A stretch of 64,000 bases of DNA from positions 2,737,501 through 2,801,500 of the forward strand of contig NC_083673.1 in the NCBI RefSeq assembly GCF_030384665.1, given 5' to 3'. Position numbers and translations under genes: made by a program. How positions within the stretch are numbered: the stretch's first letter is position 1; the number at the start of each line of letters is the position of its first letter. Origin of the DNA: Lodderomyces elongisporus (taxonomy: Eukaryota; Ascomycota; Pichiomycetes; Serinales; Debaryomycetaceae). Below the pieces are notes generated by a model that saw nothing but the letters and a program-made list of their open reading frames with translations, was not told the origin of the DNA and searched no databases. This document shows positions 50,330 to 61,109 of this stretch, in pieces.

Positions 50330-51538
50330 ATGAAATTGGACGAGCTATATACGGACAAGCAATTGATATTTAATAGTCCTCTTTCCGACATTTGCAGGGC
50401 CAAGCCTGTGGGATCTTCCCAGGGGTATGTATGTCTCAAAATAGTTGATGTTGATTTCAAGATTCCACCGCATTCGATTCATCGTGAAATCAAGGCTATT
50501 AAGCGGCTTCAATTGGGTAAACATGCGGGTATTGTGAAGTATATTGATGATTTCCAAATATTTGATGATATGATTTTGGTAGAGGAGTATTACCCAAAGA
50601 ATTTGAGTCAATTGCTTCTGCTGCTGCCAAAATACCTGCGAACTCGAACGAGGTATAATCTTGCATTCCCTGAACAGCCACCAAAGTATACCATAACTAA
50701 TGTTGCACCGGTGAGTGAGATTCGGTTATTTTTGAGGAATGTGGCCAGTGCGTTACTGTTTATTCATGAGCATGAGATCATTCATCGTGATATCAAACCT
50801 AGTAATATTATGTTTCGCATGGGAGATGATTTGACACAGCCTGTTTTGATTGATTTTGGTATTTGTTATGATTATACTGATCCGCCATTGGATGAGACTC
50901 GGGATGAGAAGTATGTTGATGTGTCAACTGGGATATATAAGCTGCCTGAGTTGATATTGGGCATGACTGATTATTCGTATGCCATAGATGTGTGGCTGTT
51001 GGGTGTGGTTATGACTGTTTTGTATTCCAATGACTTTAAGTCTGTATTGATCAAGAGTGATGCAAGTAGTTTTAAAAGTGAGGGTAATGGTAGTGGAAAT
51101 GGTAGACATGTTGACAATATTAGGGGAGAAGAAGAAAATAAAAAGGAGGAAGAGGAGGAGGAGGAGGAACAGATGAGTAATGAAATGGCGATTAGTGATT
51201 TGCATTTGTTAAGTTGCCAATTTAAATGTTTTGGTACTCCACACTATGGATGCGAAGGAGAAGGAGAAAGAAATGAAGAAGAAGAAGAAGTGGGTGAAAG
51301 AAGATTAGCTGAAATAAAACAGGAGGATGTGCAGGATGATGAACTACTTTGGAAGGAGTTGGAGAAAGAAGAGTATCATTATCGTAAGTTTAATTTAAAG
51401 AGATTTAAAAGAAAGTGTGTAAATGAGTTGCTACCATTGTGTGATGATGAAGAAGTGCAGAGCCTTTGGTTAAGAATGATAAGGTATGATAGGTGTAAAA
51501 GAATTACTAGCAAGGAGTTGTATACTGCGTTAAAGTGA
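50330..51538 (+). CDS. CAK1: Cak1, monomeric CDK-activating kinase
   Basis: A 402-residue divergent protein kinase resembling yeast Cak1 (368): it begins MKLDELYTDKQL without a normal glycine-rich loop, has DFKIPPHSIHREI near the N-terminus (as in Cak1 LDFDIPPHNAKFEV), HRDIKPSNIMF at about 154, IDFGICYD at about 173 and the activation-segment end STGIYK-x-PE, where x is CUG (Ser, not Leu, in this clade). It activates Cdc28 by T-loop phosphorylation. An acidic Glu-rich insert (about 255-285) and a second near 315 break the C-lobe. The longer open frame upstream includes TTG/ATG choices within microsatellite; ATG 50330 gives the Cak1-like start. Confidence 0.88.
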   Translation: MKLDELYTDKQLIFNSPLSDICRAKPVGSSQGYVCLKIVDVDFKIPPHSIHREIKAIKRLQLGKHAGIVKYIDDFQIFDDMILVEEYYPKNLSQLLLLLPKYLRTRTRYNLAFPEQPPKYTITNVAPVSEIRLFLRNVASALLFIHEHEIIHRDIKPSNIMFRMGDDLTQPVLIDFGICYDYTDPPLDETRDEKYVDVSTGIYKLPELILGMTDYSYAIDVWLLGVVMTVLYSNDFKSVLIKSDASSFKSEGNGSGNGRHVDNIRGEEENKKEEEEEEEEQMSNEMAISDLHLLSCQFKCFGTPHYGCEGEGERNEEEEEVGERRLAEIKQEDVQDDELLWKELEKEEYHYRKFNLKRFKRKCVNELLPLCDDEEVQSLWLRMIRYDRCKRITSKELYTALK

Positions 51539-53866
51539 GAATTTAGTGGTACTAGCTACAAATGAGCATCAACACCCCAAGTTTGTTAGGTGAGGCGTAA
51601 CCAAGTTTGCATTTTATTTATTTTTTTATTTTTTTTTTATTTATTTTTTTTTTAATCATTTATTTATGAGGTACGCTAACAGTCATGTGACTGGTCATGT
51701 GATAATAATAATAATTAAAGGTTTAGGCTTTTATATTTCTGAAGAAACATTTTTTAATCTATCTATCTTTCTCCCTGATGCTTTTATCACACATTTTGCC
51801 AATTATAGTTATTATGAGTGCAAATTGGGTTAAGAAGAAAGAATTGGCATGAGTGTAAGTGTGAGCATGAGTGTAAGTGTAGGTATTGTTGTTAATGGTG
51901 ATAATTTCAATTATGATGAAATTGTGACAACTACTTGTCTTGTTCACTTTTGCTACAAGCGCAGATCAATTCTGTACACAATGTGTCATCCATTTGTCTC
52001 TCTTTACAACCTGCCAATACGGTTGGTAGCAGTTCCCCGCATTCTCTTTTTTTTTTTAATTTTTATTTCTATTTCTCATTTCTTTTATTTCTTTTTTTTT
52101 TTTCTTTTCATTTGTTTTGAGTCAAGGGCTCAAATGCGTGGGGGATGGAGGGGGAGGGGGTGAGAGTCATCAGAGTCAGGGGTTACAAGGCTTCTTCCCT
52201 TCATCCATATCCCTCACTGAACAAGTAAAAAAGAAATTAAAAAAAATTCGGAAAGAAGGGGAAGACAATATTGAAAAGTAAACTTATGTATAAGTGTACT
52301 GAGTATAAGTGTACAAATGTATGGTCTGTATAAGTATATGTTATGGGTAATAGTGCCTAAGAAACAGACACACTCTATACACACATACACAATGTAATTT
52401 TATTTATTATCTTTTTCTTTTGTCGCTAAAGTATTATTCGTAACAAAACCATTGGCAGAATGTTTGTGGGAATATTCATATATAAATTAAAAATAAATTT
52501 TAATTATAGTTGTTGAATTTAAACAACTAAAATAATAAAAAGACAATGAAACGTTTTTGTCTTTGGTAGATTAGAACTATTGGTGGGGAGGGGAAGGAGA
52601 GAGAGAGAGGGGTTTATAATTAACATAATAAATTATAATAGTAACAAACAAACAGACAGAGACAGGTAACACAGAGAGTACGTGGAGTGCACAAGCAACA
52701 GGTACAGATTCATTATATATATATATATATATACATACACTTGTATTTGTATTTGTATATGAATCCAATTCCTTTTTTATTTTTGGTTGAGAAAAGAAAA
52801 GAAAAGTAAGACAAAAAATAAAAATAAAAATGGACAGGGTAAATGAATACAATTGTATTACAGGAATCTACAAACTATTAAAGCTATACGAAAATAAAAT
52901 AAAACGTTTGCCAGTAATATATAGATACATATATGAATATATAACTATATATATATTTGTGTGTGTGTATGATTAACTGACCATACACACATGAGCTGGT
53001 CACACTGTTTTTGCCTGCATCTGATATCGTGTTTTTTTAAACAACAAAGAATGGCTACAGAAGCATTCAACAATTATGGGGAATTGGTTGCAAAAGACAG
53101 GACTTGACTGTACATCTTATAAACACTTTGGATAGTATTCATTGTGTCCTAGTCACCATATATTCATATCCAAAAAGAAAAGCAAAAAAAAGAAAATGGG
53201 AAAGAATATACATATTATTTCATTTATGAATTTGTTTAGTATTTTGCTCTACACATATTTGTAGGTATCAAAACCCTTTTCTTTGTAATAATTATTTTTC
53301 CTTTTTTTTTTGTACCATACACACATGAAAATAGAACAACAACAACAACAACAGCAACAGCAGCAGCACTACATGCAAAACTCTGGGAAATGTAATCCCC
53401 AAAATTCCTTTTTTTATTTTTATAATTTTTTTTATTCTTTTTTTTATTTTTATTTTTTTTTATTTTAAGAAATTTTAATATCTCCGCTTTCTTACTTTTA
53501 CAGCCAAATTGAAATAGCACCAATACAACTTTCTCCAAGTTCAATACCCTTTTCTTTTTTTCTTTTTTCCTTCTTTCTTCTTTCTTCTTACAACAAAAGA
53601 ACCTCTTTTATCCATTTATCTTAACATTTAAACCCGTCCAACCATCTAATCAAAGCTAGATCCAACCATTTAACCAAAGCTAGATCCAACCTCAACCTCA
53701 ACTTTAGAGACAAGTCCATCTTTTTTAAAAAAAACATTCGCCATACTATATTTTTTTTTTTATCAGATCAAATACAAAAAGCTATTGAATACCAATTTCT
53801 TATTTACCCTTTACATATAAATAATATTGAAAAAAAAAAATTATCCTATTCTACTAAAAATCAACG
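51539..53866. other. Large intergenic region between CAK1 and the orphan gene
   Basis: No gene is supported in 2328 bp. Contents are T/A-rich tracts (51617-51660), a GTGAGCATGAGTGTAAGTGT repeat at about 51847-51885, (TA)n at 52714-52734, GT repeats at about 52959-52971, (CAA)n/(CAG)n at 53337-53368, and a 24-bp tandem duplication at 53638-53685. The short frames are made from these repeats. An RNA gene cannot be excluded by eye. Confidence 0.6.
53638..53685. repeat. 24-bp tandem duplication
   Basis: Two 24-bp units (53638-53661 and 53662-53685), differing at two positions, each containing AAAGCTAGATCC across the unit join, about 180 bp upstream of the orphan gene's ATG. Confidence 0.9.
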
Positions 53867-55864
53867 ATGCAGTTATCCAAAAGTATAAGCAAGTTGTCTT
53901 TTGACCACCATTCATATGGTAATACAGCACCACCAGACCATCTACCGCACACGCAAACACAGATGCACAAAGATAAACATAGACATAATCATAATCATCC
54001 CCAACCACCCCAACCATCTTTGGCATTTCCCCTCCCACACTCGCTGTCTCTTTCTCAATCACCCATGGTCAATATAAAGAATATCGACTATGAGTTTTTG
54101 GAAGAGAAATTCCAAATGCACAAATACTATCCACAATACATTCACAATCAAGAAATATCAACACCAGTGTTGCGCGACTTGATAGTTGACAAGCCAATAT
54201 ACGCTGATGCCAATAAACACGTCAAGAGAGGCACAAAGCAAAAGAAGAAAAACAAACAAAACCAAAAACCTTCAGAAACATTGAAAGAATCCAGAAGATT
54301 GAGAAGAGAGCAAAAAGAAGAATTTAAAACTTTGAAGAAGGAAAATAGACAAGAACAAAAGGAGTTGAAAAAGGAACACCGCGAAGAAAGAAGAGAATTA
54401 AGAAATCAACAAAAGGAGAATAAACAAAGCTACAACGGCCACTTTATGCAAAAAGTAAATAGCCTTAGCACAGCAAATGGCGGGTCCAACCAAACCGAAA
54501 CAAATGCTGGCCAATGTAATCCATATCAGATGAAAACAAGATATGGCCAAGGTTTAGGACTAGGGTCAGGATTAGGATTGGAGACTGATATGGGCATGTC
54601 CAAATCAAACTCAGAGAATTTTCAAATGAAACTTGCTAGCGAGGCACCTATACCAGAATCAGAATTTATTGAGTTTCACAACCCCGACAACAACACTGAA
54701 GAAGAAGAAGAGCAATATAAAAGAGGAGGAGATGTTGGTTATACTTATGATGAGGATAGTAAAACTGATTGTGCTCCGTTGGATCATACATATGACTATG
54801 ACAGTGAGAAAACCGAGGTTGAAGATGACTTCAATCCACTTGCATTTAAAAATCCATTTAATGTGGCCAATACCACCCAGATTGCTCCACCCACAACTTC
54901 CATGTCGAAGTCATCTTCACTAAGTATTGACAATGGTCACAACCATAGTTTGAATTATAATTACGGCTATGGTTACGGACAAGGACAAGGACAAGGACAA
55001 GGACCGAAATCAAGAAACAACTCTATAAATTTCCCAAATCTGACAATGATGCAAACTTCACACCTGCAAATTATACCTAATCGTCGATCATCTTCAATTA
55101 CATTGTTGAATAATAGTCAAAATGCTTCATTAAACAGACACAATAGCTTTACAGGTAATCACAACACGGCAATGCATAATGTGGGCAGTAACAAGAGCCA
55201 CAACTCAACAACTATGCAGACTAGAAAATCGTCATCTTTAACAAACAGGTTTATGAATATGTTTACTAGAGACAATAACGACTCACAAAACTGTGAGTTG
55301 CAAGAGGACACGGATAATCCATACACTTCATTTGGCGACTTTTCTGCTGAACATAGTAGTGGAGGTGGTGAGTTGATGAACAGAAAAGGGTCAGTAGTAC
55401 TGCACAAACCCAATCAGACAATAAATTATAATTTGGGAAACAACTTAAACGCACCAAAAAATGAGCAGGCGAAGCAGCAACAACAACTACTACAACAGCA
55501 ACAGCAACAGCAAAAGAGCAGTCAGTTTTCGTTCTATCCACTTGAGAAATCCAGCTCTTTTGATCAAACTAAAAGTGCAAAGACTTCGTTAAAGAATAAA
55601 TTAAAGATGAAGTTGTCCAATGAAACTGGGAGAAGATACAGCGAACAATTTGGTATGTATTTACGCATTTGATTCTGCTCCACATTCTCTTTCTCCTTTA
55701 ATGTTTTCTTTCCTTCTTTCTCAAATGAAAAAAGAAAAAGAAAGAAAGAGAGAGTAAGAGTAAGAGTTACTATATATTTTTCTTCATTATATCAATTACT
55801 TACTTAGTTAATTTTTTATCTTTTTAAAAATTAACTAACAATGGTTCTAGGGAAGTTGGAATAG
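53867..55864 (+). CDS. Unrecognised low-complexity protein, possibly with a 3'-terminal intron
   Basis: A long frame from ATG 53867. Read without splicing it ends at 55672 (601 residues, ending GMYLRI). Alternatively a GTATGT donor at 55653 and a TAG acceptor ending at 55850 give an intron (branch-like AACTAAC at 55833-55839) and the end EQFGKLE at 55864, 599 residues. Visible parts are a His/Pro-rich N-terminus (about 30-60), a Lys/Glu/Arg-rich predicted coiled coil (about 120-190), an acidic patch (about 275-320), a Gly-Gln repeat (about 372-378), Ser/Asn-rich stretches and a Gln run (about 535-556). Basic-serine clusters such as RRSSSI and RKSSSL could be kinase sites. I recognise no domain; it may be a fungus-specific cytoskeletal or signalling adaptor, which is speculation. 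Gene status is strong. Confidence 0.8.
55653..55850 (+). other. Candidate 3'-terminal intron of the orphan gene
   Basis: GTATGT donor directly after a conserved-looking GRRYSEQF, AACTAAC 11 nt before a TTCTAG acceptor. Splicing would replace six residues with three. The branch sequence deviates from TACTAAC by one base. Confidence 0.5.
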
Positions 55865-58559
55865 GAAATGGGATGGAATGGAAGAGACAACCATGATAAG
55901 AGGAAATTGCAAAATTAGATAACTCTGGAATTTAGGAAAACGAGATTGAGAAACAATAGAGTGAGATTATTCCTTTTTTTAATTTTTGCTTTTAGCTTTA
56001 TTTTTATTGTTTTTGTTTTTGTTTTCTGTTGGTTTTGATAATTTCATTTTCGTATCTTTCCAAAGATAGAGAATGTTTTTAGGTATATTCACGACGAGTG
56101 ATGGCTTTTAACGATTTGAAGTTGAAGTGTCAGCTTTCAAATGAGCAAAAATTGAAAAGCAAAAAGATTTGAAAAGATTTCAAAAAAAAAATTTTTAAAA
56201 AAAATGGAATGGTAGGTATATGCAATAAAGGCTAATTGACGCGAATCAAAGAGAACTTATTATAAGGAAATTAAAAGGAAAAAATAAATTTATTTCTTTT
56301 TTTTGCGGAGAAAGGAAAGTGGGGTAAAGGGAGAAAGTGAACACAAAAAAGAATAGTGATTTACACTTTCTTTTTTTTTCATTTTTATTTTTCTGTTGCT
56401 GTTGTTTTTGTTCCCAAAGTCCTTTGTCAAGGAACGACTTTGTGTGAACTTACTGATAATGTTACAAAACTGCAACTAGCAACTATTACATTGAAGAAGA
56501 CCGAAAATCCAAAATAAACAGATAATTGTTGTTCTTCTTATTTTGAATTTTTTTTTTTTCGGGGGGGGGGGGGGGGGGGGAGAAGGGGGGAAGAGTGATA
56601 AGGCAATACCATGCATTGCTCCCACAAAACTCCTCAACCTTCCTGGCTTAATATTTGACTATTGTTTTTTTTTTTTGCAATAACAAATATTGGCCAGAAG
56701 TGAAAGAAGGATTGTTTGACGGCTAGAGTTTACGCAAGAAATGTTTGAGTATGTCAAGAGAAAAGGATAATTGCCATTTACAATATCCCTTTCTGCTTTG
56801 TTGTTTTGAAAGATTGATGGTTGTCAATCTTATTGGTTCAAAAAAGTGTAAACAAAGCATCTTTACAGAACAAGAGGAACTTAAAAAGAAAATGATTAAA
56901 CTAAAGAAAGCCAATCTTTGCAGATCTCATTCAGATTAGTGCTGTGAGTAGAAGGAGGGGGTGGGGAAGAGAGAGAGAAGTAGAGAGAGAGACTGGATTC
57001 AATCAAGGTCGGCAAAATGTGAGATATAGTAGTGGAAGCGGGGAACTGATTAACATTCAAAATACTTTTGAATCGATTCCCACACGTTTCAACTTTCATC
57101 CTTGATTTCATTAATCTGGATAATTACACCCACTGCCATCATCATTGGCACTATCAATACTACTACTACTGCTACTGCTACTGCTACTGCTACTGCTACT
57201 TTAGTAGCACTCAGCGTTTTTCCCTTTTCCCTTTCTGCCTCACCACCTCCCCCTCCCCTGATTATACCCCAGTAGACAATTGGTTTTTTTTTTGTTTCCT
57301 TTTTACATGTGTTGTGTGTTACCTTTCAATGTGAAATGCATCCATACACCAGTATTGGAGAGAGCAATCTTGAATTGTTTTGAATCATTCATTTTTTTAA
57401 TTTTTAATTTTTTTTATTTTTCTTTATTTTTTTGTGTTTTTGTGATCTTGCAACTTTGTCCAACTCACCCACACTGAATCCCTTACACACACTTTGACCC
57501 GCACCAGCTTACTACACAAATGAGCGAGGAGTGATTGCATGGTGGCAGAGAGAGCAAAAAAAAAAAATTAAAAAAATTAAAAAAATTAAAAAGATTAAAA
57601 AACGCACACACACCCAGACACCCAGACATCCATACACCCGCACTCCCTCATACATAGTGCTGGAAGCTACTGCGGGCGATTATTTTGGAAAGAGCAAAAA
57701 AAAAAAAGAAAAATTACCAAAACTTTCGAAAACTGGTTTTTTATTACCATCAACTACAACACCCTTTTTTTTTCCACAACACCCATCAACTGTATCATCA
57801 TCAGTAGTACTGGAAATAGCTACACGTACACATTTTCAATTGACTGATATTATAATCAAATAGCATAGCACACATCCGTTACTTTTGCTTTCAATTTAAC
57901 CTACCAAGCAATACAGTTGTAACCCGTTGTTATTCCAATTGCACTTTTATATTCTGCTTCATACAAAGACAACAATCTACTTGTTTGATACAGATACTAT
58001 ACAGACTCGCTCACTCACTTGCTTCTAGTTTATTTTCAAAAGCACTATCTCATTAGTTAGTGAGTTACCAAATACACAACAAAACACCTCGAGTCGACAC
58101 CAGTAATCAAAACTTGACATTTGTGTTGCCAATTCAAGATATCAAGTTCCCCGCATAGTCATTCCTTAATATCAAAATTTTTTTATTCATTGATTTTTTT
58201 TCATTGCTTTTTTTTTGGTCTTTTGCATTTACTCATCCGACACATATTACACCAGACTTTGACTTAATAAGCTGTGAATATTGTTTTCAATTGGTTGTTG
58301 GTTTTCCTTTTATTTATTATTGATAATTGCTTTTGCCTCATTTGTTTCAATCTCAAATTGCTCACGAAATTATTGCAAATTTCCCTTGTCCTTTGGAGTC
58401 TGAATTTCCTTTTCTTTGAGTACACAGTCAATTGATTCTCAATCCATAGTCATTCCATTCCATAATTTTTTCATTTTTTATTGCTTCCCTTTTTTTTTTC
58501 CATTTTCCCTCGCACACCATCCATTTAAGATCCACCAAGAGAACTTTTTACTAACCATC
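55865..58559. other. Large intergenic region upstream of the GSK-3 gene
   Basis: No gene is supported in 2695 bp. It contains an A/T palindrome at 56182-56204, a G20 homopolymer at 56561-56580, a (TACTGC)n run at about 57159-57200, an AAAAATT repeat at 57557-57601 and very pyrimidine-rich DNA before the RIM11 ATG (58416-58559, open in frame but without ATG). Short frames are repeat-derived. It probably includes a long promoter and leader of the kinase gene. Confidence 0.6.
56561..56580 (+). repeat. G20 homopolymer
   Basis: Twenty consecutive G followed by AGAAGGGGGG, in an AT-rich spacer. The exact length may be limited by sequencing. Confidence 0.85.
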
Positions 58560-59786
58560 ATGTCTAAAATAGAAGTTGTTACAGAAAATGTCACAAACGG
58601 CCACACGGGCGAAATGCAAACGATTCAGTACACTCAATCACAAATGGTTGGCCATGGCTCGTTTGGTGTAGTGTTTCAAACCCAGATTATGCCGACAAAT
58701 GAGATTTGCGCCATGAAGCGTGTCTTGCAAGATAAGCGTTTCAAGAATAGAGAGTTGCAGATTATGAAGTTGGTGCATCACCGAAATATTGCCGACCTTA
58801 AGTACTTTTTCTATACAAACAATGACAAAAATGAGTTGTATTTAAACCTCATATTGGAGTTTGTTCCGGAGACATTGTACAAGGCAAGCCACTATTATGT
58901 ATCCAAGAGATTGAGCATGCCGCCATTGGAAATCAAGTTGTACACATACCAAATGTTTAGAGCATTAAACTATATACACTCCCAAGGAATATGCCATAGA
59001 GATATCAAGCCTCAAAACTTGTTGATAAACCCAGCTACAGGTGAGTTGAAATTGTGCGATTTTGGCTCCGCAAAGATTTTGAACCCACTGGAACCTAATG
59101 TGTCGTACATTTGCTCTCGTTATTATAGAGCCCCTGAGCTAATCTTTGGCGCAACAAATTACACAACAAAGATTGACGTATGGAGTGCTGGTTGTGTTAT
59201 GGCAGAATTAATTTTGGGCCAGCCGCTTTTCCCTGGTGAATCTGGTATTGACCAGTTGGTGGAGATTATAAAGATTTTGGGAACACCGTCAAAGGAACAA
59301 ATCAAGAATATGAACCCAAACTATATGGAGCACAGATTCCCGCAGATCAAACCTATTCCTTTGAACAAAATATTCAAGAAGATGCCAGCGGACTGTATTC
59401 AATTCCTCATTAGAGTGTTACAATATAGTCCTATTGATAGAATTTCGTGCATTGAAGCGTTGTGTGATGCATATTTCAACGAATTGAGAGTGCAAACTAC
59501 ACAATTGCCCAACTACCGCAAATTGTTTTCGCAAAATATGCATCAGAGCAGTAGCGGACACACGTCAAATGCGGCTCAATACCAATTGTACAATTCGCAA
59601 CCTGATATGAAACCACTTCCCGAGTTGTTTGATTTTGATGATAGAGAACTTAGTGTAGAGCCGCAGTTGAACAGTACATTGGTACCAGACTGGGCTAAAG
59701 GTCATTTACGATTGAAACAGGATATCTCGAGTCTAAGTGAGTTTGTGCCCATGACTGAGGAAGAATTAAAAGTTACCCTAGAGTAG
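58560..59786 (+). CDS. RIM11: Rim11-type GSK-3 family kinase
   Basis: A 408-residue glycogen synthase kinase-3 family kinase. It shows [11 protein letters not shown] (about 28-38), the ATP Lys in [32 protein letters not shown] (about 146), CDFGSAK (about 166), the Tyr-containing activation segment [16 protein letters not shown], and [26 protein letters not shown]. These match S. cerevisiae Rim11, Mrk1 and, less closely, Mck1. GSK-3 kinases phosphorylate primed substrates; Rim11 activates the Ime1-Ume6 meiotic switch. The CUG at 59088-59090 (NP-x-EPN) is Thr in S. cerevisiae Rim11. The open frame upstream to TTG 58416 is pyrimidine-rich leader; ATG 58560 is used. RIM11 versus MRK1 naming is uncertain. 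Confidence 0.92.
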   Translation: MSKIEVVTENVTNGHTGEMQTIQYTQSQMVGHGSFGVVFQTQIMPTNEICAMKRVLQDKRFKNRELQIMKLVHHRNIADLKYFFYTNNDKNELYLNLILEFVPETLYKASHYYVSKRLSMPPLEIKLYTYQMFRALNYIHSQGICHRDIKPQNLLINPATGELKLCDFGSAKILNPLEPNVSYICSRYYRAPELIFGATNYTTKIDVWSAGCVMAELILGQPLFPGESGIDQLVEIIKILGTPSKEQIKNMNPNYMEHRFPQIKPIPLNKIFKKMPADCIQFLIRVLQYSPIDRISCIEALCDAYFNELRVQTTQLPNYRKLFSQNMHQSSSGHTSNAAQYQLYNSQPDMKPLPELFDFDDRELSVEPQLNSTLVPDWAKGHLRLKQDISSLSEFVPMTEEELKVTLE

Positions 59787-60245
59787 TCAATTCCAGACTC
59801 GAAAGAATTGAAGAAAACAAAACAAATTAATTTTAATTTCTAAAGATGTTTTATTTAAATTCGAGAATTGTAATGTATATATATATATATATATATTTAA
59901 TGATATACTAAATTTTTCTTTTGTTCTCTCCGGATAGAATTAACAAAAAAATAATAATAATAAAGAAATAAATAAATAAATGAGGGGAAAGCGAAAGGAA
60001 AATAAAGAGTAACCAAAAATTTATCAATTGTTCTTTCTCACAAATACATCCTAAGCTTATCTAATTTGTAATTAGTAACCACCCATGAGTCTCCCCACGA
60101 GTAATCTTTTCCTCTTCCTTTACCTTTGTCTCGCTTGCTCTCTAATGTTTTTTCTTTTCCATTTTCTTCCTGTTCCTTTTCCTTTTCCTTTTCCTTCTTT
60201 TTCTTTTTCTTTTCTTACCTTTCTGATCTTCTACCAGATTGCTAT
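59787..60245. other. Convergent 3' spacer of RIM11 and MRX11
   Basis: No gene is seen in 459 bp. (TA)n at 59876-59896, AATA/AAAT runs at about 59946-59982, and a CCTTTT/TTCC tract at about 60160-60215. Confidence 0.7.
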
Positions 60246-61109
60246 TTACAACTTGGGATTACTCACCTTCTTTACTTGCTTCTTCTTTTCCTCTTCCTTA
60301 ATCTCTTGTTTTATTTTCCTCATTTCACGAAGGTTTTTTGGCAAGTTGGCTATGGGAACAACAAACCATTTGGCGAAAAATGGCATCCCAGCTAAACTGA
60401 CTATTGCTCTCACTGGTAATAAAAACTTGACTATCGTGTAAGCATAGGCACCTTCCATAATCACTGAAATCTTTTGTGAGGAATCAATGTGCCAATCCAT
60501 TCGTTCCAAGACTTTATCCATCACGGAAGCGCCTTTGGTCAATGCCCATTGTGGAAGATCCATTGGAATAAAGCCTGGATGATTATGTAAATAGTACCAA
60601 ATACCAAATAGTGGAATAATTGCCGTTAGTTCGTGAAGCACTAGAAATGCAACAAGGTGAGAGTAAGGTGCATGAATGAATTGAGAAGCGTAATTGCGTA
60701 AGAATTTGGGGATGCGTTTGAGAATAGGGTGGGTCTTAAAATCCTGTTCGGTCGGACCCGAGGGACGTTCTGCTGGGGGGATGTCTCTTTTTAAAAACAG
60801 ATCATTTGATACAGACTTTAATGTCGTCGATGATGATGCGGATGATGATGGTGATGATGATGACGCGGATGGTGATGCAGATGATATTGGTTCTGGTTTA
60901 GATTTGGAAAGCTTTGTTTCAGAAACTTGCTCTACGGGTTTCGTAGTGGGCTTTTTTGATTTACCAAAAAGTTTATAGGTGATTGCAGAAGAATGAAATG
61001 TCCGTGGTTTCATCAAGGAATAATGCAAGGAGGTGAGGACCTGGCTTCGACTGAAATTGGCCCCAAACATTTCCACCCTTAACTTTTTTATAGGTAACGT
61101 CTTTATCAT
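60246..61109 (-). CDS. MRX11: Mrx11, DUF1279/FAM210-like mitochondrial protein
   Basis: A 287-residue protein with a basic mitochondrial-type N-terminus (first 45 residues, many Arg/Lys/Ser, no membrane segment), a Ser/Pro-rich linker (about 75-95) and the DUF1279 core: RNYASQFIHAPYSHLVAFLVLHELTAIIPLFGIWYYLHNH at about 140-180, with a second hydrophobic part near 225-260 and a Lys/Glu-rich tail. The core places it with yeast Mrx11 (YPL041C), found with the mitochondrial gene-expression assemblies, and with vertebrate FAM210 proteins. It probably sits in the inner membrane. The start is ATG 61107-61109. It is longer than the yeast protein (about 200) because of the linker. Divergent from ERG10. 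Confidence 0.88.
   Translation of the reverse strand: MIKTLPIKKLRVEMFGANFSRSQVLTSLHYSLMKPRTFHSSAITYKLFGKSKKPTTKPVEQVSETKLSKSKPEPISSASPSASSSSPSSSASSSTTLKSVSNDLFLKRDIPPAERPSGPTEQDFKTHPILKRIPKFLRNYASQFIHAPYSHLVAFLVLHELTAIIPLFGIWYYLHNHPGFIPMDLPQWALTKGASVMDKVLERMDWHIDSSQKISVIMEGAYAYTIVKFLLPVRAIVSLAGMPFFAKWFVVPIANLPKNLREMRKIKQEIKEEEKKKQVKKVSNPKL

Noticed and set aside
58416..58559. 48-residue extension upstream of RIM11
   Set aside because: Starts at TTG and is T-rich leader with a Phe-rich translation; no conservation expected in GSK-3.
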